NCBI GenBank assembly: GCA_902462205.1
Contig: CABQAR010000001.1
Coordinates: 1-64,000, forward strand
DNA: 64,000 nt
Origin: an uncultured Dialister sp.
GTDB taxonomy: Bacteria; Bacillota; Negativicutes; Veillonellales; Dialisteraceae
Direction of reading: 5' to 3'
In this document: positions 42,559 to 51,463 of the stretch, piece by piece
Numbering within the stretch: the stretch's first letter is position 1
Layout: every line of letters starts with the position of its first letter
Notes under the pieces: generated by a model
What the model was told of the DNA's origin: nothing
Database searches by the model: none
What the model saw: only the letters and a program-made list of their open reading frames with translations
Program-made: the position numbers and the translations under genes

Positions 42559-43512
42559 ATGAATAAGAAGCTGATTGCCTTTGTTTCCTGCTGTGTCCTT
42601 GGAATCACATTGCAGGCAGGCGGATACCTCTACCTGGACCAGGTGCTTTTCGCACCCCTTGCGGCAGAGGATTACGGCGTATCCGATATGAAAGACAAGA
42701 ACCAGGAAGCGTTGGACAAGGCAGGCCGTAAGATATTTGCGCAGGTCAGCGTGAAGGGGAAGGCATACTATTCCCACGACTACCACTATATGGCGGACGT
42801 GGCCGCTGATTCCGTCACTATTTATAATTCAGACAGCATCCATACGCCGCAGACGGTCGATCTGAAAGGACAGGGCGTATCGTTCTTTGAATGGATGCCG
42901 GACAGGAATCTGGCGCTGATGGCACTGTATCCCATCCATTGGAAAGGCGGACGCTGGGATGTGACGCTCGCGCGGTACAATCCGGAAGGATCTTCCCATG
43001 AATCGGACGCGCCGATCAAGGATCTGCCGAAGAACGCAAAAATCGTTGATGTGGCCTATTCCACGGCGACCAACGCGGTTTACATGAAGATGGAGGTCGG
43101 CAGCGGCCTGTACCGCATTTACAGGACGGATGCGAACTATGACACGCGCCGTATTTATGTCCAGACATCCCATATCGGGAAAATCGCCGTATTCTATGAC
43201 GAAGATAAATTTTTCTATGATGACAGCCAGCGGGGGGTCATGTACCTGTTTGACGGAGATACCAGCGGATGGCGCGTGATTTCGCCGCCGGGGCAGTTCC
43301 GCCTTGTGGGGCTCGGCGAGGATAAGACGATTTATGCCGCCAAGGTCAATGCGAAGGATGAAGTCATCGCATATTATACCGGACGGCTGAAAGTGGGCTT
43401 TAAGGAAGTGAAACAGCTGGAAACACCGATCGAGCTGAATTCCGTGACCATCCATATGATCAGGGAAGCAGCCGCCTCTGCGCCGGATACGGGAAATGAA
43501 AAAACAAACTGA
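42559..43512 (+). CDS. Exported protein of unknown function, envelope trio
   Basis: A 317-residue protein that I do not recognise. Residues 5-27 form a signal anchor (FVSCCVLGITLQAGGYLYL). The rest contains short beta-rich repeats with aromatic and Asp residues (YYSHDYHYMADVAADSV, GLYRIYRTDANYDTRR, VMYLFDGDTSGW), suggestive of a beta-propeller, and a low-complexity end. TAGGAGGG precedes the ATG, 11 bases past the NAGPA gene, so it is co-transcribed with the deacetylase and glycosidase. Confidence 0.75.
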   Translation: MNKKLIAFVSCCVLGITLQAGGYLYLDQVLFAPLAAEDYGVSDMKDKNQEALDKAGRKIFAQVSVKGKAYYSHDYHYMADVAADSVTIYNSDSIHTPQTVDLKGQGVSFFEWMPDRNLALMALYPIHWKGGRWDVTLARYNPEGSSHESDAPIKDLPKNAKIVDVAYSTATNAVYMKMEVGSGLYRIYRTDANYDTRRIYVQTSHIGKIAVFYDEDKFFYDDSQRGVMYLFDGDTSGWRVISPPGQFRLVGLGEDKTIYAAKVNAKDEVIAYYTGRLKVGFKEVKQLETPIELNSVTIHMIREAAASAPDTGNEKTN

Positions 43513-43566
43513 AAATGGCCGGAGAAGCCGTAAATCTGATGGATTGCGGCTGTAGGAAGCCGGTGG

Positions 43567-43600
43567 AAAGACTCGGACCTGAAGGAACGGGTCTTTTCTT
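43567..43600 (+). terminator. Weak terminator after the envelope trio
   Basis: AAAGAC and GTCTTT arms with internal CGG/CGG-type mismatches and a TTTTCTTTT tail. Confidence 0.5.
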
Positions 43601-43702
43601 TTGCCGGACAGGCGGGATCTCTTGCCATCCATGGATGCGTTGGTAAAATAAAACTGATATAATGAAAAAAATTGAATAGAGGAAAAAGGAAGGGAGCATT
43701 GC

Positions 43703-44434
43703 ATGGGAAAAATATACACTGCGGATGACAGGATCATTGTGGCGCTGGATGTGGATTCTTTTGACAGGATGAAAGCTGTCGTCGAGACGCTTGGTGACCT
43801 CGTTTCCTTTTATAAAGTGGGAATGGAGCTTTATTATGCGGAAGGAAGCCGGACGGTGGAGTGGCTTAAATCCAAAGGGAAAAAAGTATTTCTTGATTTG
43901 AAGATGTATGATATTCCTCATACGGTCGGGCAGGGCGTGTCCTCCGTGGCACGGTCGGGCGCCGATCTGATCACCATCCATGCCGGCGGAGGTCGGGCAA
44001 TGATGGAAGCAGCTGTCGCTGCAGCGGAAAAATCAGAAAAAGAAACGGGAAGACGGCCGAAGATCCTTGCCGTTACCGTGCTGACGAGCTTTGATGAAAT
44101 GATCTGGGGTGAGACGGGCGGGCCGCTGCCCATCGAGGAGCAGGTCATCCGTCTGGCAAAGCTGGCCAGGGAATCCGGCGTGGATGGCGTGGTGGCTTCT
44201 CCGAAAGAAGCAGGCAGCATACGGAAAATCTGCGGAGCGGGTTTTGAAATCGTGACGCCTGGAATCCGCCCTGCCTTTTCCGCTGTCGATGACCAGAAGC
44301 GGATTGCGACGCCTTCCTATGCATTAGCGGAAGGAGCGACCCGGCTGGTGATCGGCCGCCCGATTACGAAGGCGGAAGAACCCCGAAAAGCAGTTCGTAT
44401 GATTTTAGATGAAATCAAGGAGATTAAGAAATGA
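43703..44434 (+). CDS. pyrF: Orotidine 5'-phosphate decarboxylase
   Basis: A 243-residue enzyme making UMP from OMP. IIVALDVDSFDRM is the N-terminal Asp region, VFLDLKMYDIPHTVG (about 60-74) the catalytic Asp-Lys-Asp segment, and VTPGIRPAF the phosphate-binding end. GGGAGC precedes the ATG and an extended -10 (TGATATAAT, 43655-43663) lies 40 bases upstream. It overlaps pyrE by four bases, forming the last two steps of UMP synthesis. Confidence 0.95.
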   Translation: MGKIYTADDRIIVALDVDSFDRMKAVVETLGDLVSFYKVGMELYYAEGSRTVEWLKSKGKKVFLDLKMYDIPHTVGQGVSSVARSGADLITIHAGGGRAMMEAAVAAAEKSEKETGRRPKILAVTVLTSFDEMIWGETGGPLPIEEQVIRLAKLARESGVDGVVASPKEAGSIRKICGAGFEIVTPGIRPAFSAVDDQKRIATPSYALAEGATRLVIGRPITKAEEPRKAVRMILDEIKEIKK

Positions 44435-45018
44435 TGAAAAAAGACGCAGAAGCTCTCTTAAGAGAAACAAAAGCCATTCTGGAAGGGCATTTCCTTCTGA
44501 CAAGCGGACTGCACAGCCCTTTGTATGTGGAGAAGTTCAATGTCCTCCAGCATCCTGAATACACGGAAAAACTCTGCGAAATGATAGCGGACCATTTCAG
44601 GGGCCAGGGGATCCAGACGGTGATAGGGCCGGCAACAGGCGGCATCATCCTGTCCCAGGTGACGGCAAGGCTGCTGGGAACCCGTTCTATCTTTACGGAA
44701 CGCGAAAACGGAAAAATGACGCTTCGCAGGGGATTCCGCATCGAGCCGGGCGAAAAAGTCCTTATCGTGGAAGATATCGTCACGACCGGCGGATCGATCC
44801 GGGAAGTCGTGGATGTGGTGAATGAAGCCAAAGGGGATATCGTGGGAATCGGCCTGTTCGTGGACCGTTCCGGCGGAAAAGCGGATTATGGGGTTCCTGC
44901 GGAAAAGGTGTTCCCCCTTGTCCATTTGACAGTGCCTACTTATAAACCTGAGGAGTGTCCTCTATGTAAATCCGGCGTTCCCGTCACGGAACGCGGCAGT
45001 CATCATTTGAAGAAATAA
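44431..45018 (+). CDS. pyrE: Orotate phosphoribosyltransferase
   Basis: A 195-residue enzyme. FLLTSGLHSPLYVEKFNVLQ binds orotate, VLIVEDIVTTGGSIREV (about 109-125) is the PRPP-binding motif, and VIGPATGGIIL a core strand. A C-terminal CPLCKSGVPV extension is typical for this subgroup. ATGA overlap with pyrF implies translational coupling; the pair is followed by two terminators. Confidence 0.95.
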   Translation: MMKKDAEALLRETKAILEGHFLLTSGLHSPLYVEKFNVLQHPEYTEKLCEMIADHFRGQGIQTVIGPATGGIILSQVTARLLGTRSIFTERENGKMTLRRGFRIEPGEKVLIVEDIVTTGGSIREVVDVVNEAKGDIVGIGLFVDRSGGKADYGVPAEKVFPLVHLTVPTYKPEECPLCKSGVPVTERGSHHLKK

Positions 45019-45047
45019 AATGGCTGTGAAAATAAAAAAGCACATCG

Positions 45048-45124
45048 AAAGAAGATGCCGATATGGCACCTTCTTTTATTCTGGGTACATATAAAAAGAC
45101 CTTCCTGGGGGAGAAGGTCTTTTT
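45048..45124. terminator. Two tandem terminators after pyrE
   Basis: First AAAGAAGATGCC / GGCACCTTCTTT (45048-45076). Second AAAAAGACCTTC / GAAGGTCTTTTT (45093-45124). The second is symmetrical and can also end the convergent NMO-like transcript. Confidence 0.82.
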
Positions 45125-45181
45125 CGAGAATGGGGAATCGGATTGATGGGGGCAATCTGATTCCTTCCGCCGTATATCGGA

Positions 45182-46237
45182 TTAATCGGAGAGCTCGTGG
45201 ATCAGCTCGTGGACAGATATGATTTCCCTGATGCGGTAAGCATTGGCCCCGCAGAAGACGAGAGCATTGTCTACGTCTCCTTTGACCGCACGGATGAGAG
45301 CCATCGTGATGCAGTATGGCGTGGTCTTGGGATCGCATGTCTTCAGGCAGTGGAAACAGTTCGTCACATTTTCACGCTGCTGGCGTATTTTCTTCACGAA
45401 CGGATTGAGCAGGGCACGGCCCGGCATATGGACGGGGCTTTGCACGATCGTAATGTCTTCCTCTTTGGCATTGACATACATCTGCTTGAATTCTTCCGCC
45501 GCATCGCATTCCTTGGTGGCAACGAAACGGGTCGCCATCTGCACGCCGGAAAGTCCGAGGGAAAGGTAATGCTCGATGTCTTTTTTATCAAAGACGCCGC
45601 CGCCGAAAACGACGGGGATTTTTTTATTGTATTTTTCCTCAAATTCATGGACGACATCAAGGATTTCAAGGATTTCTTTTTCGTAGCCGTCATTTTCATG
45701 GAGCTTGACTTCTTCCCTTGTGTATCCTAAGTGTCCGCCAGCTTTCGGTCCTTCGATGACGACCAGATCGGCTGTCGCATGGTGGTGCCTGTCCCAGAGT
45801 TTCAGAATGACGCGGCACGCTTTGGGAGATCCGATGATTGGTGCAATTTTTGTTTTTGATCCCTTTACACAGGCGGGAAGGTCTGCAGGAAGGCCTGCTC
45901 CTGAGAAAATGATGTCGGCACCGTTTTCTACGGCGCATTTGGCATATACTTCGTAATTATAACCCTTTGTCATGATGTTCACGCCGATGATTCCGTCGGG
46001 CGCGATTTCCCTTGCTTTTTTCAGGTGCCGGCCAAGGGCTCTGCAATTGGCTGCAATCGTATTCGTCTGGAAGTCCGGTTCATCAAAGCCTGTCTGTGCG
46101 GCGGAAATAACTCCGATGCCGCCTTCCTTTGCGACAGCGCCGGCCAGCCGGGAAAGGCTGATTCCGATTCCCATTCCGCCCTGGATGATGGGAACGCGGG
46201 CGACGAGATCGCCTATATGTAATTCTGGTAAAGACAT
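45182..46237 (-). CDS. Nitronate monooxygenase / FabK-like FMN enzyme
   Basis: A 351-residue TIM-barrel flavoprotein of the NMO/2-nitropropane dioxygenase superfamily. PIIQGGMGIGISLSRLAGAV (about 16-35) and EGPKAGGHLGYT mark the FMN site, VVFGGGVFDKKDIEHYLSLG the phosphate-binding end. The C-terminus carries a Cys cluster CFHCLKTCDPKTTPYC that FabK lacks. The superfamily contains FabK enoyl-ACP reductases; the gene is divergent from the fatty acid operon, which shows no other enoyl reductase, so a role in that pathway is possible but unproven. AGGAG precedes the ATG. Confidence 0.82.
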   Translation of the reverse strand: MSLPELHIGDLVARVPIIQGGMGIGISLSRLAGAVAKEGGIGVISAAQTGFDEPDFQTNTIAANCRALGRHLKKAREIAPDGIIGVNIMTKGYNYEVYAKCAVENGADIIFSGAGLPADLPACVKGSKTKIAPIIGSPKACRVILKLWDRHHHATADLVVIEGPKAGGHLGYTREEVKLHENDGYEKEILEILDVVHEFEEKYNKKIPVVFGGGVFDKKDIEHYLSLGLSGVQMATRFVATKECDAAEEFKQMYVNAKEEDITIVQSPVHMPGRALLNPFVKKIRQQRENVTNCFHCLKTCDPKTTPYCITMALIRAVKGDVDNALVFCGANAYRIREIISVHELIHELSD

Positions 46238-46284
46238 TCAATCACTCCTGTTTATAATAAAGTTATACAATAATTTAAAATTGT

Positions 46285-46378
46285 TTTATTTAAATGGTTG
46301 TATATGATTTAGGTTGCTTGTAGTTTATTCCAAAAGAAGTGATAAGTCAAATGTTTATTGAAAAACCATTTATTTAAA
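46285..46378 (-). promoter_or_regulatory. Promoter of the NMO-like gene flanked by an inverted 15-mer
   Basis: On the minus strand TTGACT (complement of 46345-46350), 17-bp spacer, TAAACT (complement of 46322-46327). TTTATTTAAATGGTT at 46285-46299 and AACCATTTATTTAAA at 46364-46378 are inverted copies (13 of 15) on either side. This resembles a two-site operator; the regulator is unknown. Confidence 0.55.
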
Positions 46379-46461
46379 CAAAACTTGATTTATTTTTGAA
46401 AATATGGCAGAATATATTCTCAGTTATAGGAGTTCTTCCGATAAGGGAAGAAGTTTCCGCT

Positions 46462-46482
46462 ATTTAGCACTTACTGCTAAAT
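46462..46482. promoter_or_regulatory. Palindrome resembling a FapR operator
   Basis: ATTTAGCA, five bases, TGCTAAAT: a perfect 8-bp-arm inverted repeat. FapR boxes in Bacillus have TTAGTA-N5-TACTAA form, so the arm TTAGCA-N5-TGCTAA is a close variant with the same spacing. It lies between the divergent NMO-like gene and fapR. An extended -10 TGGTATAGT at 46611-46619 is the likely fapR promoter, 130 bases away, so exact control is unclear. Confidence 0.55.
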
Positions 46483-46639
46483 GTAAAGCATCCCTTTTTT
46501 CTTTCTGCAGGAAGATCATTTGCGGGAAGCAGAGAAAGATGAAAAATATGTTCTTTGAAAACCAGATAGAATAGAAAATAAGTTTTCCCTATCAGAAATT
46601 TGCACCATTGTGGTATAGTATTATCAGCAGGTGATAAAT

Positions 46640-47206
46640 TTGAACAGAAAACACAAACTAAGCAAAGAAGAAAGGCGGAGCGCCATTGTTGATGTCATCC
46701 GCCACGAACCATGTCTCACTGATGAAGATCTGGCTCTGCGGTTTTCTGTATCCGCTGCGACTATCCGTTTGGACAGACAGACACTCGGCATCCCCCAGAT
46801 GAGGGAACGGCTTGAGAAAGTGGCTGCCGGCCATCCTGCCGATTTTCACGAGGAATTGCAGATTCTCGATATGGAAAAAGGGACGAAAGGGCTGGCACTG
46901 TTTCAGACGACAGAAGCAATGACAGACCCGGCGGGTATGGTTTCTGCAGAACGTCTTTATGGTGCGGCGGCAGGTTTTGCACAGGCTCTGGCAGGAGAAG
47001 TATTCTCCCCTGTACAGGTAGGCAACATCAAGTATAAGGAACCGGTAGGCGAAGGGGTACAGCTCGTGCTCAAGGGAAAGATCGCATTATTGCGTGCGAA
47101 CAAGAAATACATCTATATCAGTTTCTTCCGGGGAACGAGAGAAGTATTCCGAGCCAAATTCATCATGGAAGTACCGGAAGAAAATAGGGAGGCGCTTCAT
47201 GGATAA
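46640..47206 (+). CDS. fapR: Fatty-acid biosynthesis repressor FapR
   Basis: A 188-residue regulator. The N-terminal HTH (KLSKEERRSAIVDVIRHEP, then LALRFSVSAATIRLDRQTLG) binds DNA. The hotdog domain (about 85-185: ASAERLYGAAAGFAQ-like GMVSAERLYGAAAGFAQALA, YKEPVGEGVQLV) senses malonyl-CoA. I prefer the TTG at 46640 behind AGGTGAT over GTG at 46631, which has no ribosome binding site. It overlaps plsX by eight bases and heads the fatty acid/phospholipid operon as in Bacillus. Confidence 0.92.
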   Translation: MNRKHKLSKEERRSAIVDVIRHEPCLTDEDLALRFSVSAATIRLDRQTLGIPQMRERLEKVAAGHPADFHEELQILDMEKGTKGLALFQTTEAMTDPAGMVSAERLYGAAAGFAQALAGEVFSPVQVGNIKYKEPVGEGVQLVLKGKIALLRANKKYIYISFFRGTREVFRAKFIMEVPEENREALHG

Positions 47207-48236
47207 GATCGCTGTAGATGCGATGGGAGGGGATTACGCGCCCCTTGAGATTGTAAAAGGTGCCATCTTAGCCGTTCGGGATTTCCATATCCCTGTCGTC
47301 CTTGTCGGTGACGAGGCGCAGATTGTGAAGATTCTGGAAGACCAGCATGCGGAGCATGGAGAGTTGATTGAAATCCAACATGCGTCCGAAGTGATCGAAA
47401 TGGATGAGCATCCGGGTATGGCATTCCGAAAGAAAAAGGATGCGTCTGTTTCCGTTGGCGCAAGACTCGTAAAAAAAGGGGAATGCGGCGCACTGGTGGC
47501 GCCCGGTTCCACGGGGGCCGCCGTAACGGCAGGACTTCTTGGCATAGGGCGGATCTCCGGTATTGAGCGTCCTGCCATCCTGACGCCGATTCCGAACCAG
47601 AATGGCGGATACACATTCATGATTGATTCCGGCGCCAGCGCACAGCCGAAGCCTGAAACGCTCCTGCAAAATGCATTGCTGGGATATATTTACGCAAAGA
47701 AAGTCTGCCATATAGAAGAACCTAAGGTGGGCCTGCTGAACATCGGCTCGGAAAGCATCAAGGGCAGTCCGGTCGTGACAGAAGCCTACGGGCTGCTTTC
47801 TTCGCAGACGGTGATTCCTTTTGCAGGGAATGCAGAGGGACGGGATATCATGGCCGGTCAGTTCGACGTGGTTGTCACGGATGGTTTTACAGGGAATGTG
47901 GTTCTGAAATTCGGTGAGGGGGCAGCGAATATGTTTTCCGCACTGATTAAAGAATCCGTTATGAAAGGCGGCCTACGGGCCAAGGTCGGCGCGCTTCTTT
48001 TAAAGCCTGCCCTGAAGAAATACTTGGTTAAGCGGCTGGATTATTCCGAATACGGCGGGGCACCCCTGATGGGAATCAAGGGCGGACTGATTATCTGCCA
48101 TGGCGCTTCAAAAGCGTGGGCGATCCGGAATGCGATCCACATGGCGAAAGAATTCTGTGACGCCCATGTGTCGGAAACAGTTGCGGAAGCAGTTATACAA
48201 ATGGAAAAGGAAACCGGTGCCGTTATCGGGCAATGA
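47199..48236 (+). CDS. plsX: Phosphate acyltransferase PlsX
   Basis: A 345-residue enzyme that makes acyl-phosphate from acyl-ACP for phospholipid synthesis. KIAVDAMGGDYAPLEIVKGA opens it, VAPGSTGAAVTAGLLGIGRI and IGSESIKGSPV follow, with YGGAPLMGIKGGLIICHGAS near the end. ATG at 47199 is preceded by GGGAGG and overlaps fapR. The order fapR-plsX-fab genes is typical of Firmicutes. Confidence 0.95.
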   Translation: MDKIAVDAMGGDYAPLEIVKGAILAVRDFHIPVVLVGDEAQIVKILEDQHAEHGELIEIQHASEVIEMDEHPGMAFRKKKDASVSVGARLVKKGECGALVAPGSTGAAVTAGLLGIGRISGIERPAILTPIPNQNGGYTFMIDSGASAQPKPETLLQNALLGYIYAKKVCHIEEPKVGLLNIGSESIKGSPVVTEAYGLLSSQTVIPFAGNAEGRDIMAGQFDVVVTDGFTGNVVLKFGEGAANMFSALIKESVMKGGLRAKVGALLLKPALKKYLVKRLDYSEYGGAPLMGIKGGLIICHGASKAWAIRNAIHMAKEFCDAHVSETVAEAVIQMEKETGAVIGQ

Positions 48237-48256
48237 CCGGTTGATGGGAAACTTAT

Positions 48257-49246
48257 ATGAGTGAATTTCGTTCGGCAGGCATTCTCGGTACGGGTCATTA
48301 TGCCCCCAAGAGGATCCTGACAAACTTTGATCTTGAAAAAATGGTGGATACGACCGATGAATGGATCCGTACCCGTACGGGCGTGGAAACAAGGCATCTG
48401 GCATCTGCTTCTGAAAACACATCTGATTTATGCGTGAAGGCGGCGGAACAGGCGCTGGATATGGCAGGATTGACTGCTGCTGATATCGATTTCGTCATCG
48501 TTGCGACCGCGTCTCCTGATTATGTGGTCCCCTCTACGGCCTGCCTTGTGCAGGACAAGCTGGGAATGAAGGCGGGCGCGATGGATATTTCCGCCGGATG
48601 CTCCGGCTATATTTATGCGGTAGCGACTGCATCAAGCATGGTCAAGGCAGGGATTTACCGGCACGTATTGATTGTCGGTGCGGAAATACTGTCCCGCCTT
48701 GTCAACTGGCGTGACCGCTCCACCTGCATCCTCTTCGGCGACGGAGCAGGGGCGGCCGTAATCGGACCTGCGGAGGAAGGTTTCGGCCTGCTCGCCTCTG
48801 ATCTCGGTTCGGACGGCAGTCTGGGGCAGATCCTGAATATTCCTGCCAGCGGCGTTGCGGAACCGGTGACACATCGTGCCATTGATTCCAACCGTATTTA
48901 TATACATATGGAAGGACCGGAGGTCTTCAAGGCTGCCGTCCGCCATATGGAAAATACGACGCTGACCGCATTGGAAAGGGCAGGGATTTCCAAGGATGAA
49001 ATCAGCATGTTCATTGCCCATCAGGCCAATAACCGGATCATCCAGTCCATTGCGAAAAAACTGGATCTGGCAGAAGAAAATATGTATGTGAATGTAGACC
49101 GCTACGGGAATACATCAGCCGCATCCGTGGGCATCGCTCTGGATGAAGCCGTACGCAGCGGACATGTAAAGCACGGGGACATCGTCGTGCTTACCGGATT
49201 CGGGGCAGGCCTGACATGGGGCTGCGATGTCATGCGCTGGATTTAA
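48257..49246 (+). CDS. fabH: 3-oxoacyl-ACP synthase III
   Basis: A 329-residue condensing enzyme starting fatty acid chains from acetyl-CoA and malonyl-ACP. The catalytic triad is visible: Cys115 in ISAGCSGYIYA, His255 in IAHQANNRI, Asn285 in RYGNTSAASV. N-terminal GTGHYAPKRILTN and WIRTRTGVETRH are family stretches. It follows plsX by 20 bases; GGGAAAC serves as a modest ribosome binding site. Confidence 0.96.
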   Translation: MSEFRSAGILGTGHYAPKRILTNFDLEKMVDTTDEWIRTRTGVETRHLASASENTSDLCVKAAEQALDMAGLTAADIDFVIVATASPDYVVPSTACLVQDKLGMKAGAMDISAGCSGYIYAVATASSMVKAGIYRHVLIVGAEILSRLVNWRDRSTCILFGDGAGAAVIGPAEEGFGLLASDLGSDGSLGQILNIPASGVAEPVTHRAIDSNRIYIHMEGPEVFKAAVRHMENTTLTALERAGISKDEISMFIAHQANNRIIQSIAKKLDLAEENMYVNVDRYGNTSAASVGIALDEAVRSGHVKHGDIVVLTGFGAGLTWGCDVMRWI

Positions 49247-49308
49247 ACGGAGTTTTGATACATTTCTTAAGGTAATTGAGTATGAAGTTTGCATGATGAG
49301 GTGATATT

Positions 49309-50247
49309 TTGAAAACAGCGTTTCTTTTTCCCGGGCAGGGCTCACAGAAAGTGGGCATGGTTCATGATCTGTATGAGAAATATGATGCAGTGAAACAAAT
49401 TATCAGGGAAGCCGATGATACATTGGGCTTTTCCATTTCGCAGATGATGTTTGAAGGGCCGGATGATGAGCTCATGAAGACGGAGTTCACGCAGCCGGCG
49501 ATTCTGACGGCCAGCGTCTGCTGCTGGCAGATTCTGAAGGAAGAAGGAGTAGTGCCTTCCGTGGCGGCAGGACACAGCCTCGGCGAATATTCCGCCCTTG
49601 TCGCTGCAGGATCCCTGTCATTTGCAGATGCGGTGCACACCGTACATTTGAGAGGCCGGTTCATGCAGGAGGCGGTTCCGCTGGGCGAAGGCGGAATGGC
49701 GGCAGTTATCGGACTTGATCCGGCCAGGATTACCGAAATATGTGAAAGCATTTCGACGGAAGGGCAGCCTGTAGAGGCGGTCAACTTCAATTGCCCTGGA
49801 CAGACCGTGATTGCCGGCGCGACTCCGGCGGTGGGAAAAGCATGCGCCGCTTTGAAGGAAGCAGGGGCTAAACGGGCCATCATGCTGAAAGTAAGCGCGC
49901 CGTTCCATTCCACGCTGATGAATCCGGCGGCGGCCAGACTGAAAGAAGTTCTGGACAAGATTGAAATCAGGGACGCAGCTATTCCGGTATATGCCAATGT
50001 AAATGCAAAAGCAGAAACGAAGGCGGCGGATATCCGTGAAAATTTGGTTTCCCAGGCGGCCCATGCGGTCCAATGGGAAACGTCTGTCAGAAATCTGGTG
50101 GCTGACGGAGCAGACTGCATGGTGGAATGCGGACCGGGCACCGTATTGTCCGGATTCATGCGCAAGATCAATAAGGAAATTGCTTCTTATCATGCAGAGG
50201 ATATAGGAACGATAGAAGAAACAGTGAAAGCGCTGAAAGGAGTCTGA
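49309..50247 (+). CDS. fabD: Malonyl-CoA-ACP transacylase
   Basis: A 312-residue enzyme loading malonyl groups onto [16 protein letters not shown] opens it, the nucleophile Ser90 is in [14 protein letters not shown], and [12 protein letters not shown] contains the catalytic His. The start is TTG at 49309, with GAGGTGAT upstream; no better ATG is near. It lies in the fab operon two bases before fabG. Confidence 0.95.
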   Translation: MKTAFLFPGQGSQKVGMVHDLYEKYDAVKQIIREADDTLGFSISQMMFEGPDDELMKTEFTQPAILTASVCCWQILKEEGVVPSVAAGHSLGEYSALVAAGSLSFADAVHTVHLRGRFMQEAVPLGEGGMAAVIGLDPARITEICESISTEGQPVEAVNFNCPGQTVIAGATPAVGKACAALKEAGAKRAIMLKVSAPFHSTLMNPAAARLKEVLDKIEIRDAAIPVYANVNAKAETKAADIRENLVSQAAHAVQWETSVRNLVADGADCMVECGPGTVLSGFMRKINKEIASYHAEDIGTIEETVKALKGV

Positions 50248-50249
50248 GA

Positions 50250-50993
50250 ATGGAAGGCATAGAGAAAGCGGCCCTTGTCACAGGCGCTTCCCGCGGTATA
50301 GGACGTGCCGTCGCACTGGCTCTTGCCGGGGCAGGATATGCGGTGGCCGTCAATTACGCAGGCAGCGAATCGGCTGCCGAGGAAGTGAAAAATGAAATCA
50401 TTTCCGGTGGCGGAAAAGCATTTACCATACAGGGCGATGTATCAAAGGCAGAAGATGTAGATAAGATATTTAAAGCAGTGAAAGAAAAATTCGGATTTCT
50501 GGACGTCCTTGTCAATAACGCAGGGATTACGAGGGATGCACTGCTGATCCGTATGAAAGAAAATAACTGGGATGAAGTCATCGCCACCAATCTGAAAGGC
50601 AATTTCCTCACGGTGAAAGCGGCAGCCACAATGATGATGCGCCGGAAAAAAGGAGCGATCGTCAATATAGCATCCGTGGTAGGGATTACGGGAAATATAG
50701 GACAGGCCAATTATGCGGCCGCCAAAGCGGGCGTCATCGGTCTTACGAAGGCGACAGCCAAAGAGCTGTCTGCGAGAGGCATCCGCGTCAATGCGGTGGC
50801 TCCCGGATTCATCACGACAGATATGACGGATAAGATTCCCGACGATCTGAAAGAAGGCATGCTCCATTCCATCCCTCTTGCCCGTCTGGGCCAGACGGAG
50901 GATGTTGCAAACGCTGTTTTATTCCTTGCATCTGATGATGCTTCTTACATCACGGGGCAGGTTTTGAATGTAGACGGCGGAATGGTTATGTAA
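50250..50993 (+). CDS. fabG: 3-oxoacyl-ACP reductase
   Basis: A 247-residue short-chain dehydrogenase. NADPH site [18 protein letters not shown], then [16 protein letters not shown] and the catalytic Ser/Tyr155/Lys159 in [20 protein letters not shown]. The end [14 protein letters not shown] is typical. AAAGGAG precedes the ATG, in operon order fabD-fabG-acpP-fabF. Confidence 0.96.
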   Translation: MEGIEKAALVTGASRGIGRAVALALAGAGYAVAVNYAGSESAAEEVKNEIISGGGKAFTIQGDVSKAEDVDKIFKAVKEKFGFLDVLVNNAGITRDALLIRMKENNWDEVIATNLKGNFLTVKAAATMMMRRKKGAIVNIASVVGITGNIGQANYAAAKAGVIGLTKATAKELSARGIRVNAVAPGFITTDMTDKIPDDLKEGMLHSIPLARLGQTEDVANAVLFLASDDASYITGQVLNVDGGMVM

Positions 50994-51037
50994 TATAATC
51001 TATGATGGTACAATTTCAGTGAAAGGTGGTGAAACTA

Positions 51038-51271
51038 ATGGGAACTTTTGACAAAGTAAAGAAAATCGTTGTGGACCAGCTGGGCGTAAGCGAAGCTGAC
51101 GTACAGATCGATTCCACTTTTATTGATGATCTGGGTGCAGATTCTCTGGATATCGTTGAACTGATCATGGCATTTGAAGAAGAATTCGAGATTGAAATTC
51201 CGGACGATGCTGCAGAAAAGATTAAGACTGTACGCGATGCAGTTGACTACATTGAAAAGCAGATCCAGTAA
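51038..51271 (+). CDS. acpP: Acyl carrier protein
   Basis: A 77-residue acidic carrier protein. The phosphopantetheine Ser36 is in [20 protein letters not shown] chose the ATG at 51038 after AAAGGTGG; an upstream in-frame codon would add four residues. It lies 44 bases after fabG. A very stable GC hairpin follows the stop, before fabF. Confidence 0.97.
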   Translation: MGTFDKVKKIVVDQLGVSEADVQIDSTFIDDLGADSLDIVELIMAFEEEFEIEIPDDAAEKIKTVRDAVDYIEKQIQ

Positions 51272-51293
51272 TCATTACTGGACCATGGCGGGC

Positions 51294-51317
51294 GTCGGGG
51301 GCTTTGCGGCCCCCGAC
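51294..51317 (+). other. GC-rich hairpin after acpP
   Basis: GTCGGGGGC-TTTGCG-GCCCCCGAC, nine perfect GC-rich pairs, with no T-run after it. It is better suited to protect the acpP mRNA 3' end or pause polymerase than to terminate. Confidence 0.7.
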
Positions 51318-51343
51318 AAGCCACTATGAGGAGAACACCTCAA

Positions 51344-51371
51344 AAAAGCGGACCGCTTTTCTGTGCCATCC
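51344..51371 (+). terminator. Possible terminator between acpP and fabF
   Basis: AAAAGCG-GAC-CGCTTTT at 51344-51360, and overlapping CTCAAAAAA/TTTTTTTGAG pairing across 51339-51382. Probably partial, as fabF follows without a clear promoter. Confidence 0.55.
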
Positions 51372-51463
51372 GTTTTTTTGAGGTTTTGTCCTATATATAG
51401 AAAAATTTAGAATTAAAAACGATGAAGATTTTATTAGTTGGTTGAGCGAGGTGCTTTGCAAGA

